Shown here piece by piece: positions 8,488-17,451 of a stretch of DNA of 64,000 nt; the stretch's first letter is position 1; each line of letters opens with the position of its first letter. Both the position numbers and the translations under genes were made by a program. The stretch comes from an uncultured Oscillospiraceae bacterium. Lineage in GTDB: Bacteria; Bacillota; Clostridia; Oscillospirales; Oscillospiraceae. The DNA is taken from positions 1-64,000 of the forward strand of contig CAJUPS010000008.1 in NCBI GenBank assembly GCA_910588045.1, in the 5' to 3' direction. Below the pieces are notes generated by a model that saw nothing but the letters and a program-made list of their open reading frames with translations, had not been told where the DNA came from and searched no databases.

Positions 8488-9174
8488 CTACGGCTCCATT
8501 TTATACCCCAGACCCCATACCACCTTCAAGTACCGGGGGTTGGAGGGGTCGATCTCCAGCTTCTCCCGCAGGTGCCGGATGTGGACCGCCACCGCCCCCT
8601 CGGACCCGAAGGCCGTCTCATTCCACACCTGCTCATAGATCTGGGAGGAGGAGTATACCCGTCCCGGGTGGCGCATGAGGAGCAGGAGGATGTTGTACTC
8701 AATGGGAGTCAGATTCACCGCCTCGCCGTCCACGGTGACCATTTTGGTCTCGTCGTCCAGGGCGATGGTGCCGATCACCAGCTTGCTGGGCTTCTGCTCC
8801 ATGCCGCCCAGGGTGGTATAGCGCCGCAGCTGGGAGCGCACCCGGGCCAGGACCTCGATGGGATTGAAGGGCTTGGTGATGTAGTCGTCCGCGCCCACGT
8901 TCAGGCCCAGCACCTTGTCGGTATCCTCGCTCTTAGCGGTGAGGAGAATGATGGGAATATTGTAGTCCTCCCGCAGCTTGGCGGTGGCGGAGATGCCGTC
9001 CATTTCCGGCATCATGATGTCCATGAGGATGAGATGGATCTCGTTTTTCCTGACGATCTCCATGGCCTCCCGGCCGGTGTATGCCTCAAAAAGCGTGTAT
9101 CCCTCGGTGCTGAGATATATTTTCAGAGCGGAGACAATGTCTCTCTCGTCGTCGCAGATCAAGATATTGGCCAT
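8488..9174 (-). CDS. OmpR/PhoB-family response regulator
   Basis: A 228-residue regulator. The receiver has acidic residues D8-D9, phosphoacceptor D52 in LILMDIMMPEMDG, and the conserved threonine and lysine (LLTAKSED, DDYITKPF). A C-terminal winged helix ends with VWGLGYKMEP. It is the first gene of a two-component pair on the minus strand. Two TTAAGA repeats spaced 11 bp lie upstream and could be its own binding site. Confidence 0.92.
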   Translation of the reverse strand: MANILICDDERDIVSALKIYLSTEGYTLFEAYTGREAMEIVRKNEIHLILMDIMMPEMDGISATAKLREDYNIPIILLTAKSEDTDKVLGLNVGADDYITKPFNPIEVLARVRSQLRRYTTLGGMEQKPSKLVIGTIALDDETKMVTVDGEAVNLTPIEYNILLLLMRHPGRVYSSSQIYEQVWNETAFGSEGAVAVHIRHLREKLEIDPSNPRYLKVVWGLGYKMEP

Positions 9175-9238
9175 AATTGTTTTCCACCTTTCTTGAAATA
9201 TTTTAGCATAAAATCTTTCAAAAAGGAAGAACCGGGTG

Positions 9239-9255
9239 TTTAAGACATCCTTAAG
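9239..9255. promoter_or_regulatory. Tandem TTAAGA repeats, possible response-regulator box
   Basis: TTAAGA at 9239-9244 and again at 9250-9255, an 11-bp repeat. That is the usual half-site spacing of OmpR/PhoB-family regulators. It lies about 65-80 bp before the start of the response regulator gene. Autoregulation is inference. Confidence 0.5.
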
Positions 9256-9308
9256 ATTTATGGAACGGCCCCTAAAGCGCCGGGGCCTCGTTCTTCCGCC
9301 AGGCAGAA

Positions 9309-9344
9309 GGGCCCCGGAGAAATCGGATGATTTCTCCGGGGCCC
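9309..9344 (-). terminator. 16-bp hairpin after the ene-reductase gene
   Basis: Perfect 16-bp stem (9309-9324 with 9329-9344) closed by a GGAT loop, 30 bases beyond the ene-reductase stop on the minus strand. The following bases, TTCTGCC, form only a poor U-run. It may block readthrough towards the response regulator. Confidence 0.7.
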
Positions 9345-9373
9345 CTGGTCACAGGGTGTTGCTGAACAGACCC

Positions 9374-11320
9374 TTATACGTCCATCGCCGCGTGGTAGCC
9401 CCAGTAGACGGCGTTGGTGATGGTAGACACCCGGGAGGCGTCGCCGATGACACGGACGAAGGGGGCAGCGTCCTGGAGCGCCTCCACCACATCGGTGCGG
9501 CTCTTCTGACCCAGGGCGCAGATCACGCTCCCGCCGGGGATCAGGACCTCGCTGCCGTCGGGAGACGCACACACCACGCCCTCCTCGGTGACCCGCAGGG
9601 CCTTGTGGCCGGTGTGGACCGTGACGTACTTCTCAATCTCCTTGAGCAGCAGGGGACGGTGGCGAACATTGGCGTCGGGGGCCAACACGTCCCGCATCTC
9701 CACCAGGTGGACGCGCTTGCCCTCCATGCCCAGGTGGATGGCGCACTCGCAGCCCGCCAGGCCGCCGCCCATGACCACGACCTCGTTCCCCACCTTGTCC
9801 TTCTCCAGATAGTAGTCGTTGACCACCGCCACGTTGTCCCCCCTCAAGCCGGGGATGGGGGGAACCAGGGGCGCGGAACCCGCGGCGATGATGAGGGCAT
9901 CCGGGGCCTCCCGTTCCACATATTCCCGGGTGACCTCCGTATGCAGGCGGACCTCCACCCCGGCGTCCTTCGCCAGCTTGGCGTAGGTGCCCGCCAGGCG
10001 GTACATATCGTACTTGAAGGGCAGGGCCTGCTCGCTTCTGAGGATGCCGCCCAGCTCGCCCTCCTTCTCGCACAGGATGACCCGGTGTCGCCGGCGGGCG
10101 GCGGTGTAGGCGGCGTACAGACCGCCGGGACCTCCTCCGGCCACCAGGACCTTCTTCTTCACCGGCGCGGGATAGACCACGTCGCCCTCGCACTCCCGGC
10201 CAATCAGAGGATTGACCGTGCAGCGGCGGGTGGCGGTGGCGGCGCGCTCCGCCATGCAGGTGAAGCAGCGCAGACAGCGGACGATGTCCTCGTCTTTGTT
10301 GGCCATGACCTTGTTGGGCAGGTACGGGTCCGCCAGCAGGGCCCGGCCCATGTAGACGATGTCGGCCTTCCCGGAAGCGACGATCTCCTCCATCTGCGCC
10401 GGGTCGTTGAGCCCGCCCAGGGTGGCTACGGGCTTGCTGACGTGCTTTTTGATCTCCGCGGCCAGGAAGACGTTCCGGCCGTGCTCGGTGAACATGGACG
10501 GGTGGGTGATGCCGAAGGTCTTCTGGTATGTACCGGCGGAGACGTGGATCAGGTCCACGTAGGGCTCGATCATCTGAGCGATGCGCACGCCCTCGTCCAG
10601 GTCGTAGCCCTCCTCCACGAACTCCGCGCCGCTCATGCGGAACTCGATGGGGAAGAAGGGCCCCACGGCCTCCCGCACGGACTGGAGCACCTCGACAGCC
10701 AGGCGGCAGCGGTTTTCCAGGGAGCCGCCGTACTCGTCGGTGCGCTTGTTGAACATGGGGGAGAGGAACTGGTTGATGAGCCAGCCGTGTCCGCCGTGGA
10801 TCATCAGTATCTCGAAGCCCGCCCGCTTGGCCAGGCCCGCCACGTGGCCGTAGGAGGCCACGATGTCCGCGATCATCTCCTTCGTCAGCGCCTTGACCTC
10901 CACGCCGTCGGCGCGGACCGTGTCGGAGGGGCCCCACTGGTTCATGGACTTCTGCCGGGACTTGTCCGTCATGTAGGTCCCGGCGAACATGCCGGAGTGG
11001 CTGAGTTCCAGGCTGGGGATGGCCCCGTGGCGGCGGATGGCGTCGGCGGTGTAGGTGGCGCAGGCCAGGGAGTTGAGGATGCTCTCATCCAGGTGGTAGG
11101 CGTGGGAGCCGTCGGTGGCAGGGTGGACCATGCACTCCGAGACGGTGACCGCCGCCGCGCCGCCCTTGGCCCGCAGCTCATAGAACGCGGTGGACTTCGG
11201 GCCGATACAGCCGTCGTTGGTGATGTCCGTACCGCCCATGGGAGCGGAGAACATCCGGCTGCGGAAGGTCGTCCGGCCCAGGGTGATGGGGGAACAGAGA
11301 TGGGGATATTTGCGTTCCAT
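9374..11320 (-). CDS. NADH:flavin oxidoreductase / 2,4-dienoyl-CoA reductase-like enzyme (FMN, 4Fe-4S, FAD)
   Basis: A 648-residue three-part reductase. An N-terminal old-yellow-enzyme barrel binds FMN (HGGHGWLINQFLSP, RTDEYGGSLENR). A cysteine cluster CLRCFTC followed by a later RRC marks the 4Fe-4S site. The C-terminal half has dinucleotide-binding loops VAGGGPGGL and VMGGGLAGCE for FAD and NAD(P)H. Length and order match 2,4-dienoyl-CoA reductases, enoate reductases and the bile-acid enzymes BaiCD/BaiH. Gut Clostridia use such enzymes to reduce activated double bonds in bile acids, flavonoids or enoates. The substrate cannot be chosen here. It stands alone and is transcribed divergently from an ABC/two-component operon. 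Confidence 0.88.
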   Translation of the reverse strand: MERKYPHLCSPITLGRTTFRSRMFSAPMGGTDITNDGCIGPKSTAFYELRAKGGAAAVTVSECMVHPATDGSHAYHLDESILNSLACATYTADAIRRHGAIPSLELSHSGMFAGTYMTDKSRQKSMNQWGPSDTVRADGVEVKALTKEMIADIVASYGHVAGLAKRAGFEILMIHGGHGWLINQFLSPMFNKRTDEYGGSLENRCRLAVEVLQSVREAVGPFFPIEFRMSGAEFVEEGYDLDEGVRIAQMIEPYVDLIHVSAGTYQKTFGITHPSMFTEHGRNVFLAAEIKKHVSKPVATLGGLNDPAQMEEIVASGKADIVYMGRALLADPYLPNKVMANKDEDIVRCLRCFTCMAERAATATRRCTVNPLIGRECEGDVVYPAPVKKKVLVAGGGPGGLYAAYTAARRRHRVILCEKEGELGGILRSEQALPFKYDMYRLAGTYAKLAKDAGVEVRLHTEVTREYVEREAPDALIIAAGSAPLVPPIPGLRGDNVAVVNDYYLEKDKVGNEVVVMGGGLAGCECAIHLGMEGKRVHLVEMRDVLAPDANVRHRPLLLKEIEKYVTVHTGHKALRVTEEGVVCASPDGSEVLIPGGSVICALGQKSRTDVVEALQDAAPFVRVIGDASRVSTITNAVYWGYHAAMDV

Positions 11321-11405
11321 TGTGAAAACCTCCTGATTTATAAAGTACCTTGCCTCCTATTATAAGGGAATATTCCACAAAAAGCCAGTCTTTTTCCAGC
11401 AACAA

Positions 11406-11425
11406 GCGAAGCTTTTTCGCTTCGC
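11406..11425. repeat. Short palindrome in the divergent intergenic region
   Basis: GCGAAGC and GCTTCGC around a T-rich loop, between the ene-reductase start and the regulator promoter. The function is unclear; operator or chance are both possible. Confidence 0.35.
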
Positions 11426-11458
11426 CTGACTGTCCGCCCGCAGGAGCTGAAAAAGCTC

Positions 11459-11487
11459 TTGGCGGCGCTCCGCTTTTCTGTTATGAT
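11459..11487 (+). promoter_or_regulatory. Promoter of the response regulator/ABC operon
   Basis: TTGGCG (11459-11464), 17 bases, TATGAT (11482-11487). It lies 40 bases before the regulator ATG. Confidence 0.75.
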
Positions 11488-11526
11488 ATAGGAAGCCTGA
11501 GATTCAGTAAAAGGAGGCATTCTCCC

Positions 11527-12201
11527 ATGTACAACATCCTGCTCATTGAAGATGATGTCGATATAAACGGCTCTACCGCCACCTACCTGCGGCGGCTGGG
11601 CTGTTTGTGTACCCAGGCATATTCCGGCACCGAGGGGCTGCTCCTCTGGCGGGAGGGCGGCTTTGACCTGCTGCTGGTGGACCGGATGCTCCCGGGGCTG
11701 TCCGGCGACGATCTGATCGCGGAGGTCCGGCGGACCAGTCAGGTCCCTGTGATCGTACTCTCCGCCCGGGCCGATCTGTCCGGGAAAGTCGATTTGCTCT
11801 GCTCCGGCGCGGACGACTACCTGACCAAGCCCTTCCAGCTGGAGGAGCTGTGGGCCAGGATTCAGGTGCAGCTGCGCCACGCCCGGGCCGTTCCCTCCCG
11901 GGAGACGCTGCGCTTCAGGGACTGGGCGCTGAACCTCGGGGAGATGACCCTGACGGCGGCGGGCCGACCGGTGAGCCTCACCGCCCACGAGTTCAAAATC
12001 GTGGAACTCCTGGCGGGCCGCCCCAGGCAGGTCTTTACCAAGCAGCAGATCTACGAGGCGGTCTGGCAGGAGGCATACGCCGTGGAGGATAAGACCATCG
12101 CCGTACACATCAGCAACATCCGGGCCAAGCTCCGGCCCAGCGGCACCGACGGGTATATCCAGACCGTGTGGGGAATCGGGTTCAAGCTGGCGGAGGAGTA
12201 A
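11527..12201 (+). CDS. OmpR/PhoB-family response regulator of an ABC-transporter operon
   Basis: A 224-residue regulator with receiver residues D9-D10, phosphoacceptor D52 (LLLVDRMLPG) and DDYLTKPF, then a winged-helix domain (HISNIRAKLRP, TVWGIGFKL). The ATG at 11527 has AAGGAGG upstream; an in-frame extension to 11350 crosses the promoter and is rejected. It leads an operon of ABC ATPase, permease, small membrane protein and sensor kinase. This layout is typical of peptide-antibiotic sensing and export modules (BcrA/lantibiotic immunity type). Confidence 0.9.
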   Translation: MYNILLIEDDVDINGSTATYLRRLGCLCTQAYSGTEGLLLWREGGFDLLLVDRMLPGLSGDDLIAEVRRTSQVPVIVLSARADLSGKVDLLCSGADDYLTKPFQLEELWARIQVQLRHARAVPSRETLRFRDWALNLGEMTLTAAGRPVSLTAHEFKIVELLAGRPRQVFTKQQIYEAVWQEAYAVEDKTIAVHISNIRAKLRPSGTDGYIQTVWGIGFKLAEE

Positions 12202-12287
12202 ACTTTATACTTTCTTTACCTTTCCTTTGCGAAGTTTGGGCATTTATCTGTCAGACTGGGCCTGCAAACAAAAAAGGAGGCTTTTCT

Positions 12288-13199
12288 ATGGCAGTGATAC
12301 AAACGACGGGCCTGTCCAAGCGGTATCGGGACAAATGGGCCGTGGACCATCTGGACCTGCAAGTGGAGCAGGGGGACATCTACGGCTTCATCGGTCAAAA
12401 CGGCGCGGGCAAGTCCACCACCCTGAAGCTCTTATGCGGCCTGGCCCGCCCCACCCAGGGGGAGGCCCTGATCTTCGGCAAGCCCCTCCGGGATACGGTG
12501 GCCCGCCGCCGGGTGGGGGCCCTCATCGAGCAGCCGGGGCTGTACCCGGATCAGAGCGGGCGGGAAAACCTGCGGCTGTACGCCACGCTGCTGGGTCTGG
12601 ACAGCCCGGAACGGCAGGTGGATGGCATTCTGGAGACGGTGGGGCTATCCTCCGGCGAGAAAAAACCGGTGAAGCACTACTCCATGGGCATGAAGCAGCG
12701 TCTGGGGGTAGCCTTGGCCCTGCTGGGCGGGCCGGACCTGCTGCTGCTGGACGAGCCCATCAACGGCCTGGACCCGGAGGGCATCCGGGAGATGCGGGAG
12801 CTGCTGCTGCGGCTGAACCGGGAGCGGGGACTGACCATTCTGGTGAGCTCCCACATCCTGGGTGAACTGAGCAAGATCGCCACCCGCTACGGGATCATCC
12901 AGAACGGTCGGATGGTGGAGCAGATCACCGCCGCCGAGCTTGCGCAGAAGTGCGCCGACTACCTGCACCTGAAAACGGACCAGCCCCGGAAGGCGGCGGC
13001 CCTGCTGGAGCGGGAACTCCATCTCCAGCGCTGGGAGATGCGCCCGGAGGGGGAGATTCGGATCTATGAATCCGTGGACGCCAAAACCGTGGGGCAGCTT
13101 CTGACCCAGGCGGGTATCGTAGTCGAGGAGATGGGCCTGCACCGGCAGGACCTGGAGGGCTATTTTCTGGAGCGCATGGGAGGGGAGAAACATGTTTAA
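12288..13199 (+). CDS. ABC transporter ATP-binding protein (BcrA/lantibiotic-immunity type)
   Basis: A 303-residue ATPase. Walker A GQNGAGKST, signature YSMGMKQRLGVALAL and Walker B LLLLDEPINGLDP are in order, with the ABC-2 exporter hallmark VSSHILGEL after them. The C-terminal region of about 90 residues is the usual accessory domain of BcrA-like ATPases. The ATG at 12288 has AAGGAGG upstream. It overlaps the permease gene by 8 bases. The likely role is export or removal of a membrane-active peptide; this is inferred from the operon only. Confidence 0.88.
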   Translation: MAVIQTTGLSKRYRDKWAVDHLDLQVEQGDIYGFIGQNGAGKSTTLKLLCGLARPTQGEALIFGKPLRDTVARRRVGALIEQPGLYPDQSGRENLRLYATLLGLDSPERQVDGILETVGLSSGEKKPVKHYSMGMKQRLGVALALLGGPDLLLLDEPINGLDPEGIREMRELLLRLNRERGLTILVSSHILGELSKIATRYGIIQNGRMVEQITAAELAQKCADYLHLKTDQPRKAAALLERELHLQRWEMRPEGEIRIYESVDAKTVGQLLTQAGIVVEEMGLHRQDLEGYFLERMGGEKHV

Positions 13200-13998
13200 T
13201 CTGGTAAAAATGGACGTCCGGCGGCTGTTCCGGAGCCACAGCTTTTATATCACCCTGGGCGTGACGGCGGCGCTGATCCTGGGGCTGGTGGCGCTGGTTG
13301 CCACCATGACCGACCAACGGACGCTGGACGCCATGGCGTCCCAGGGGATGGAGGTTGAGGAGTCCGACTACGAGATGAAGGCGGAGCTGAATAGCATGAC
13401 CCAGCTGGACTTTGCCCACGAGTGCCTGGGCAGCGGCTTTCTGCTGCTGTTGACCGGGATCGGCGTGACCCTCTTCATCCACAGCGATTTCTCCAGCGGA
13501 TTTGTGAAAAATCTCTGCTTCGCCCGGCCCCGCCGGTGGGAATATGTCCTCTCCAAGGTGCTGGCAGTCGGGGTTTACAGCGGCGTTATCAACCTCCTGG
13601 GCATTCTGCTCTCGCTGGTATGCCCGGTCCTGTTCGGCCTTCACCCCGTGGCCAGCTCTGTTGGAAGCATTTTGCAGTACGCTTTCTGGTTGTGGCTGCC
13701 CGCCTGGGCCTTTGGGCTGATGGCCCTGGCGCTGGTGGTGCTCACGCGCAGCTCCACCCTGGCCATTGTGATGTCGGTGATTTCCGGCGGCGGCGTGACC
13801 GTGGCGGTGCTGCGCACCGTATGCGGACAGCTGGGCTGGCCCGCTCTGGAGCAATACCTGCTCAGTTACGTGGCGCAGTACCTGTGCGCTCCCGGTCTGG
13901 GTACGTCCCAGATCACCATGATCCTGGCCTGCTCCATCGGCTGGGCCGCCGTGTACGCGGCGGGTAGCCTGCTGGCGATGGAGAAGCGGGACATTTAG
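13192..13998 (+). CDS. ABC-2 type permease
   Basis: A 268-residue membrane protein with about six hydrophobic helices and a larger outside loop after the first one (about residues 40-75). The N-terminus MFNLVKMDVRRLFRSHSFY is the short cytoplasmic leader common to BcrB-like ABC-2 permeases. It overlaps the upstream ATPase gene and should form the transporter with it. Confidence 0.85.
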   Translation: MFNLVKMDVRRLFRSHSFYITLGVTAALILGLVALVATMTDQRTLDAMASQGMEVEESDYEMKAELNSMTQLDFAHECLGSGFLLLLTGIGVTLFIHSDFSSGFVKNLCFARPRRWEYVLSKVLAVGVYSGVINLLGILLSLVCPVLFGLHPVASSVGSILQYAFWLWLPAWAFGLMALALVVLTRSSTLAIVMSVISGGGVTVAVLRTVCGQLGWPALEQYLLSYVAQYLCAPGLGTSQITMILACSIGWAAVYAAGSLLAMEKRDI

Positions 13999-14013
13999 CG
14001 AGGAGGATTTGAC

Positions 14014-14328
14014 ATGAAAATCGTATTGGCCGTGGTCAGCATCCTGTTTGCCGCCCTGTCCGCCTTCGCGGCACTGAGCCAGCTGACCAGGGATGAACAA
14101 AGGGGTTCCCACCTCCTTATGGCGTTGGGCGCGCTCCTGCTTGCAGTTGCCGCCCTTGGCCTGCTGCTGGACTGGCAGGGGAGGGTCCTCAACGCTTCTC
14201 TCGGCTGCGCCATGATCTGCGCCACCGCCCTCTGGAACGGGAAAAAGAGGGGGACGCTCCACCCGCGCCACCACGTCGTCCGGATCGCCCTGTCTCTGGC
14301 CCTTGTGGCGGGCTTCCTCCTTCTCTGA
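14014..14328 (+). CDS. Small membrane protein of the ABC/two-component operon
   Basis: A 104-residue protein with three to four hydrophobic segments (about 3-20, 35-55, 60-72, 88-104). GAGGAGG lies before the start. I recognise no family. Its place between permease and kinase suggests an accessory subunit or sensor partner. Confidence 0.7.
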   Translation: MKIVLAVVSILFAALSAFAALSQLTRDEQRGSHLLMALGALLLAVAALGLLLDWQGRVLNASLGCAMICATALWNGKKRGTLHPRHHVVRIALSLALVAGFLLL

Positions 14329-14380
14329 CCAGTCCACCGACCCCAAAAAATCGACCGCTCAACGCAAGGAGGAATGTTCC

Positions 14381-15277
14381 ATGCTGCCTGCCCTGCTCCT
14401 TACCTTTGCCGCCCTTGCCGCGGCCGTACTGCGCCTGCTGGCCTACCGCGCCCAGATGCTGGAGATGGCCCGCCTGCTGGAGGAGACCCCGGCGGAGAGC
14501 AACGTCCGTCTGACCGTGCGGATGGAGAGCAAAGCGGCGCGCCGACTGTGCCGGGCGATGAACGAGCGGTTGGAGGCGGGAAGAGCTCTCCGGCAGGAGA
14601 CCCTCCGGGGCGAGCGGGAGCTAAAGTACACCCTGGCCTGCATCTCCCACGACATCCGCACGCCCCTGGCCGGTGCGCTGGGCTACCTCCAGCTCCTGGA
14701 CGGGGAGCCGGAGCGGCAGGCGGAATACCTGGACATTGTACGCAGACGTCTGGCGGAGCTGGAGGAGCTGCTGGACTCCCTGTTCCTCTACACCCGGCTA
14801 CAGGGCGGCGCGCTCCCGCTGGAGTGCGGGAAGACGGCGGCCCTCCCTCCCCTGTGGGACGCGCTGGCGGAGCTGTACCCCCAGCTGGAGGCGGCGGGCA
14901 TCCGACCCGACCTCCGCTTCCAGGAGGAGGCCATGGAGGTCTGGGCCTCTCCGGAGGCACTGGGGAGAATCTATCGAAACCTGCTCGCCAACGTCCTGCG
15001 CCACGGCGGCGGCGGACTGACGGTCTCCGCCCGGGACGGGGAAATCCGTTTTTCCAACCCCCTGGGTCCCGGCCCCCGGCCGGATCCGGATCACCTCTTC
15101 GACCGCTTCTATCAGGGCAGCCCTGCCCGGGGAGCGGGCGGCGCTGGTCTGGGCCTCGCCATCGTCCGGGAGCTGATGGAGCAGATGGGCGGGCGTGCGT
15201 CTGCCCGGATCGCGGGGAACGAACTGGAGATCGCGCTGACCTTCTCCCCTGCCCACTTCAGGAAAGAACCCTCTTGA
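14381..15277 (+). CDS. Sensor histidine kinase of the ABC-transporter operon
   Basis: A 298-residue kinase. It has one N-terminal hydrophobic helix (about 1-20), a phosphoacceptor box ISHDIRTPLAG near residue 90, an ATP-binding domain with NLLANVLRHG, and the G box GAGLGLAIV. Almost nothing is exposed outside the cell, so it is an intramembrane-sensing type that may read the transporter rather than a free ligand. I chose the ATG at 14381 for the AAGGAGG upstream; the open frame back to 14303 overlaps the previous gene. It pairs with the regulator at 11527. Confidence 0.87.
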   Translation: MLPALLLTFAALAAAVLRLLAYRAQMLEMARLLEETPAESNVRLTVRMESKAARRLCRAMNERLEAGRALRQETLRGERELKYTLACISHDIRTPLAGALGYLQLLDGEPERQAEYLDIVRRRLAELEELLDSLFLYTRLQGGALPLECGKTAALPPLWDALAELYPQLEAAGIRPDLRFQEEAMEVWASPEALGRIYRNLLANVLRHGGGGLTVSARDGEIRFSNPLGPGPRPDPDHLFDRFYQGSPARGAGGAGLGLAIVRELMEQMGGRASARIAGNELEIALTFSPAHFRKEPS

Positions 15278-15302
15278 AGTTTTGGGAAAAATAAGCTATA
15301 CT
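15274..15302 (+). promoter_or_regulatory. Promoter of the chemoreceptor gene
   Basis: TTGAAG (15274-15279), 17 bases, TATACT (15297-15302). It overlaps the end of the upstream kinase gene. Confidence 0.75.
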
Positions 15303-15356
15303 GAAGGACTGGTAGGATGTTGGTCCTGCAATTTTTCACGATAGGGGAGATCTTGT

Positions 15357-17381
15357 ATGCGATTTGTTGGGAAGAAAAATCTGGCCGGACGAATCGGAAT
15401 GATTACAACCGTTATCACCTTGGTTGGGATGACGCTTCTCTGGCTGGTTGTATCCACCAACGCCGCTTCCATGGTCAAAAACGATATTACCAATCAGATG
15501 ACCGACGCCGTGGAGTCCAGGGCCGCCATCATCAATGAGTACGTGCTCTCCGCAGAGGAATACATGACCGCCTTCGCCCTGAGCCGCGAGGTCAGGGACC
15601 TGCTGGCCAGCCCGGAGGACCCGGCGCTGCTGGAGCGGGCGCAGAAGTACACGGAGGACTTCGCCGCCGTCAAGGGGATTTTTGAGGGGCTCTACATCGC
15701 CACCCCGGGCACCCATGTGCTGACCCACACCTCCCAGAGCGCCATCGGCATGACCACCCGGTCGGGGGACTCCCTACAGTCCTTCCAGGATACCATCCTG
15801 TCCGTACAGGAGCTGACCAATCTGGGGATCATGAAGTCCCCCGGCACGGGCAGCATGATCCTGTCCATGTACTACCCCATTTTTGAGAACCAGCAGTGCA
15901 TCGGCTACGTGGGCGCCGGTGTCTACGCCAGCCGCCTGATGGACTCGCTGCTGGATCTGGACATCAAGGGCCTGCCCGGCAGCGAATACGTGTTCCTGAA
16001 CGTGGACACGGGCGTCTACCTCTACCACGAGAACGACGAGCTGCTGAACACCGAGACCACCGACGTGGGATACCGGGAGATCATCCGGCGCATCAAGGCG
16101 GACGGCGGCACCCAGGCCGGTACATATTCTTATCAGGACGAGAACGGGGTCCGGCAGCTGGCGGTCTACAAGTACCTGCGGGACCGGGGCTGGGTCTTCA
16201 TGGTGCGGGACAACGCTGCGGAGGTCTACGCCTCCGTGAGCACCGTGCGCTTCCTGGTGGGCATCCTGTGCGCGGCGATGGCCGTCGCCATCATCCTGGT
16301 CACGCTGCTGATCCTGCGCCGGGAGGGGCGGGATCTGATGACGGTGGAGCGGGCCATTGCACGCCTGGGGGACCTGAATCTCTCGGCCGACGAGGACCTG
16401 GAGCCCTTCTACCGCCGCTCGGACGAGATTGGCATGATTGCCCAGACCACCCACCAGGTCTGCACCTGCCTCAGGAGGACCATTGACGACGTGGGACGCA
16501 TCCTGGGCGAGATGGCAAACGGCAACCTCAGCGTGGACGTCACGACCAACGAGTCCTACTATATCGGCGACTTCCGCGCCATGTACGCCAGCCTGCAATC
16601 CATCCATGCCAACCTGGTACATATCATCCGCGACATCTCCCAGGTGGCCGGTCAGGTGGACATCAGCGCAGAGCGGGTGTCCTCGGGCGCCCAGGCCCTG
16701 GCCCAGGGCACCACCGAGCAGTCCGCCTCCGTAGACGGGCTCATGGCCAACGTGAGCGCCATTACCGAGCAGATTCAGACCAGCACCGTTCGCTGTGAAA
16801 ACGCCAGTGAACTGGTGGCCCAGGCCACCGGCTACACCGCTGCGGCGGACACGAAGATGGAGCAGCTGACGGCGGCCACCCGGAATATTGACCAGTCCTC
16901 CGCCCAGATCGGCACCATCATCAAGACCATCGAGGACATCGCCTTCCAGACCAACATCCTGGCCCTGAACGCCGCCGTGGAGGCCGTCCGGGCGGGAAAC
17001 GCGGGAAAGGGCTTCTCTGTGGTGGCCGACGAGGTCCGGAACCTGGCGACCAAGTCCGCCGAGGCCGCGCAGAACACCGGCGTGCTCATCAGCCGCTCCA
17101 TCCAGAGCGCCAAGAGCGGCACGGAGTCCACCGACCAGGCCGTCTCCGCCGTGCAGGACATCAACGGCTGCATCCAGTCCATCCGGACCCAGATGGAGGA
17201 GATTGCCGCCGCCAGCGTCCAGCAGTCGGCGATGATTTTCCTGGTGGAGAACGGGATCAAGGAGATCTCCACCGTCGTGCGGGACAACTCCGCCACCGCG
17301 GAGCGCAGCGCCTCCGTTTCCAGGGAGCTGTCCCAGCAGGCGCGAGCCCTCAACAGCCTCATCAGCCGCTTCCGTATTTGA
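15357..17381 (+). CDS. Methyl-accepting chemotaxis protein
   Basis: A 674-residue transmembrane chemoreceptor. Membrane helices lie near residues 15-37 and 296-320 and flank a dCACHE-like ligand domain of about 260 residues. A HAMP-like linker follows, then a long coiled-coil signalling domain whose hairpin tip reads DIAFQTNILALNAAVEA and DEVRNLA. It would gather CheA/CheW arrays, but no other chemotaxis gene is in the window. The gene is monocistronic with its own promoter. The ligand is unknown. Confidence 0.92.
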   Translation: MRFVGKKNLAGRIGMITTVITLVGMTLLWLVVSTNAASMVKNDITNQMTDAVESRAAIINEYVLSAEEYMTAFALSREVRDLLASPEDPALLERAQKYTEDFAAVKGIFEGLYIATPGTHVLTHTSQSAIGMTTRSGDSLQSFQDTILSVQELTNLGIMKSPGTGSMILSMYYPIFENQQCIGYVGAGVYASRLMDSLLDLDIKGLPGSEYVFLNVDTGVYLYHENDELLNTETTDVGYREIIRRIKADGGTQAGTYSYQDENGVRQLAVYKYLRDRGWVFMVRDNAAEVYASVSTVRFLVGILCAAMAVAIILVTLLILRREGRDLMTVERAIARLGDLNLSADEDLEPFYRRSDEIGMIAQTTHQVCTCLRRTIDDVGRILGEMANGNLSVDVTTNESYYIGDFRAMYASLQSIHANLVHIIRDISQVAGQVDISAERVSSGAQALAQGTTEQSASVDGLMANVSAITEQIQTSTVRCENASELVAQATGYTAAADTKMEQLTAATRNIDQSSAQIGTIIKTIEDIAFQTNILALNAAVEAVRAGNAGKGFSVVADEVRNLATKSAEAAQNTGVLISRSIQSAKSGTESTDQAVSAVQDINGCIQSIRTQMEEIAAASVQQSAMIFLVENGIKEISTVVRDNSATAERSASVSRELSQQARALNSLISRFRI

Positions 17382-17396
17382 TAAGCGCGGCGAAAA

Positions 17397-17434
17397 ATCC
17401 GCCCCGCCGTGGAGCTCTCCACAGCGGGGCGGAT
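17397..17434. terminator. Bidirectional terminator between convergent genes
   Basis: Stem ATCCGCCCCGC (17397-17407) / GCGGGGCGGAT (17424-17434), with a further TGGAG/CTCCA inside. On the minus strand the stem runs into GGATTTTTCG, a good U-run. It separates the chemoreceptor from the anti-sigma gene. Confidence 0.85.
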
Positions 17435-17451
17435 TCTCTATGCCGTTCGTG

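Noticed and set aside
12168..12287. N-terminal extension of the BcrA-like ATPase
   Set aside because: It overlaps the regulator gene end and lacks a start signal; the ATG at 12288 has AAGGAGG and fits family length.
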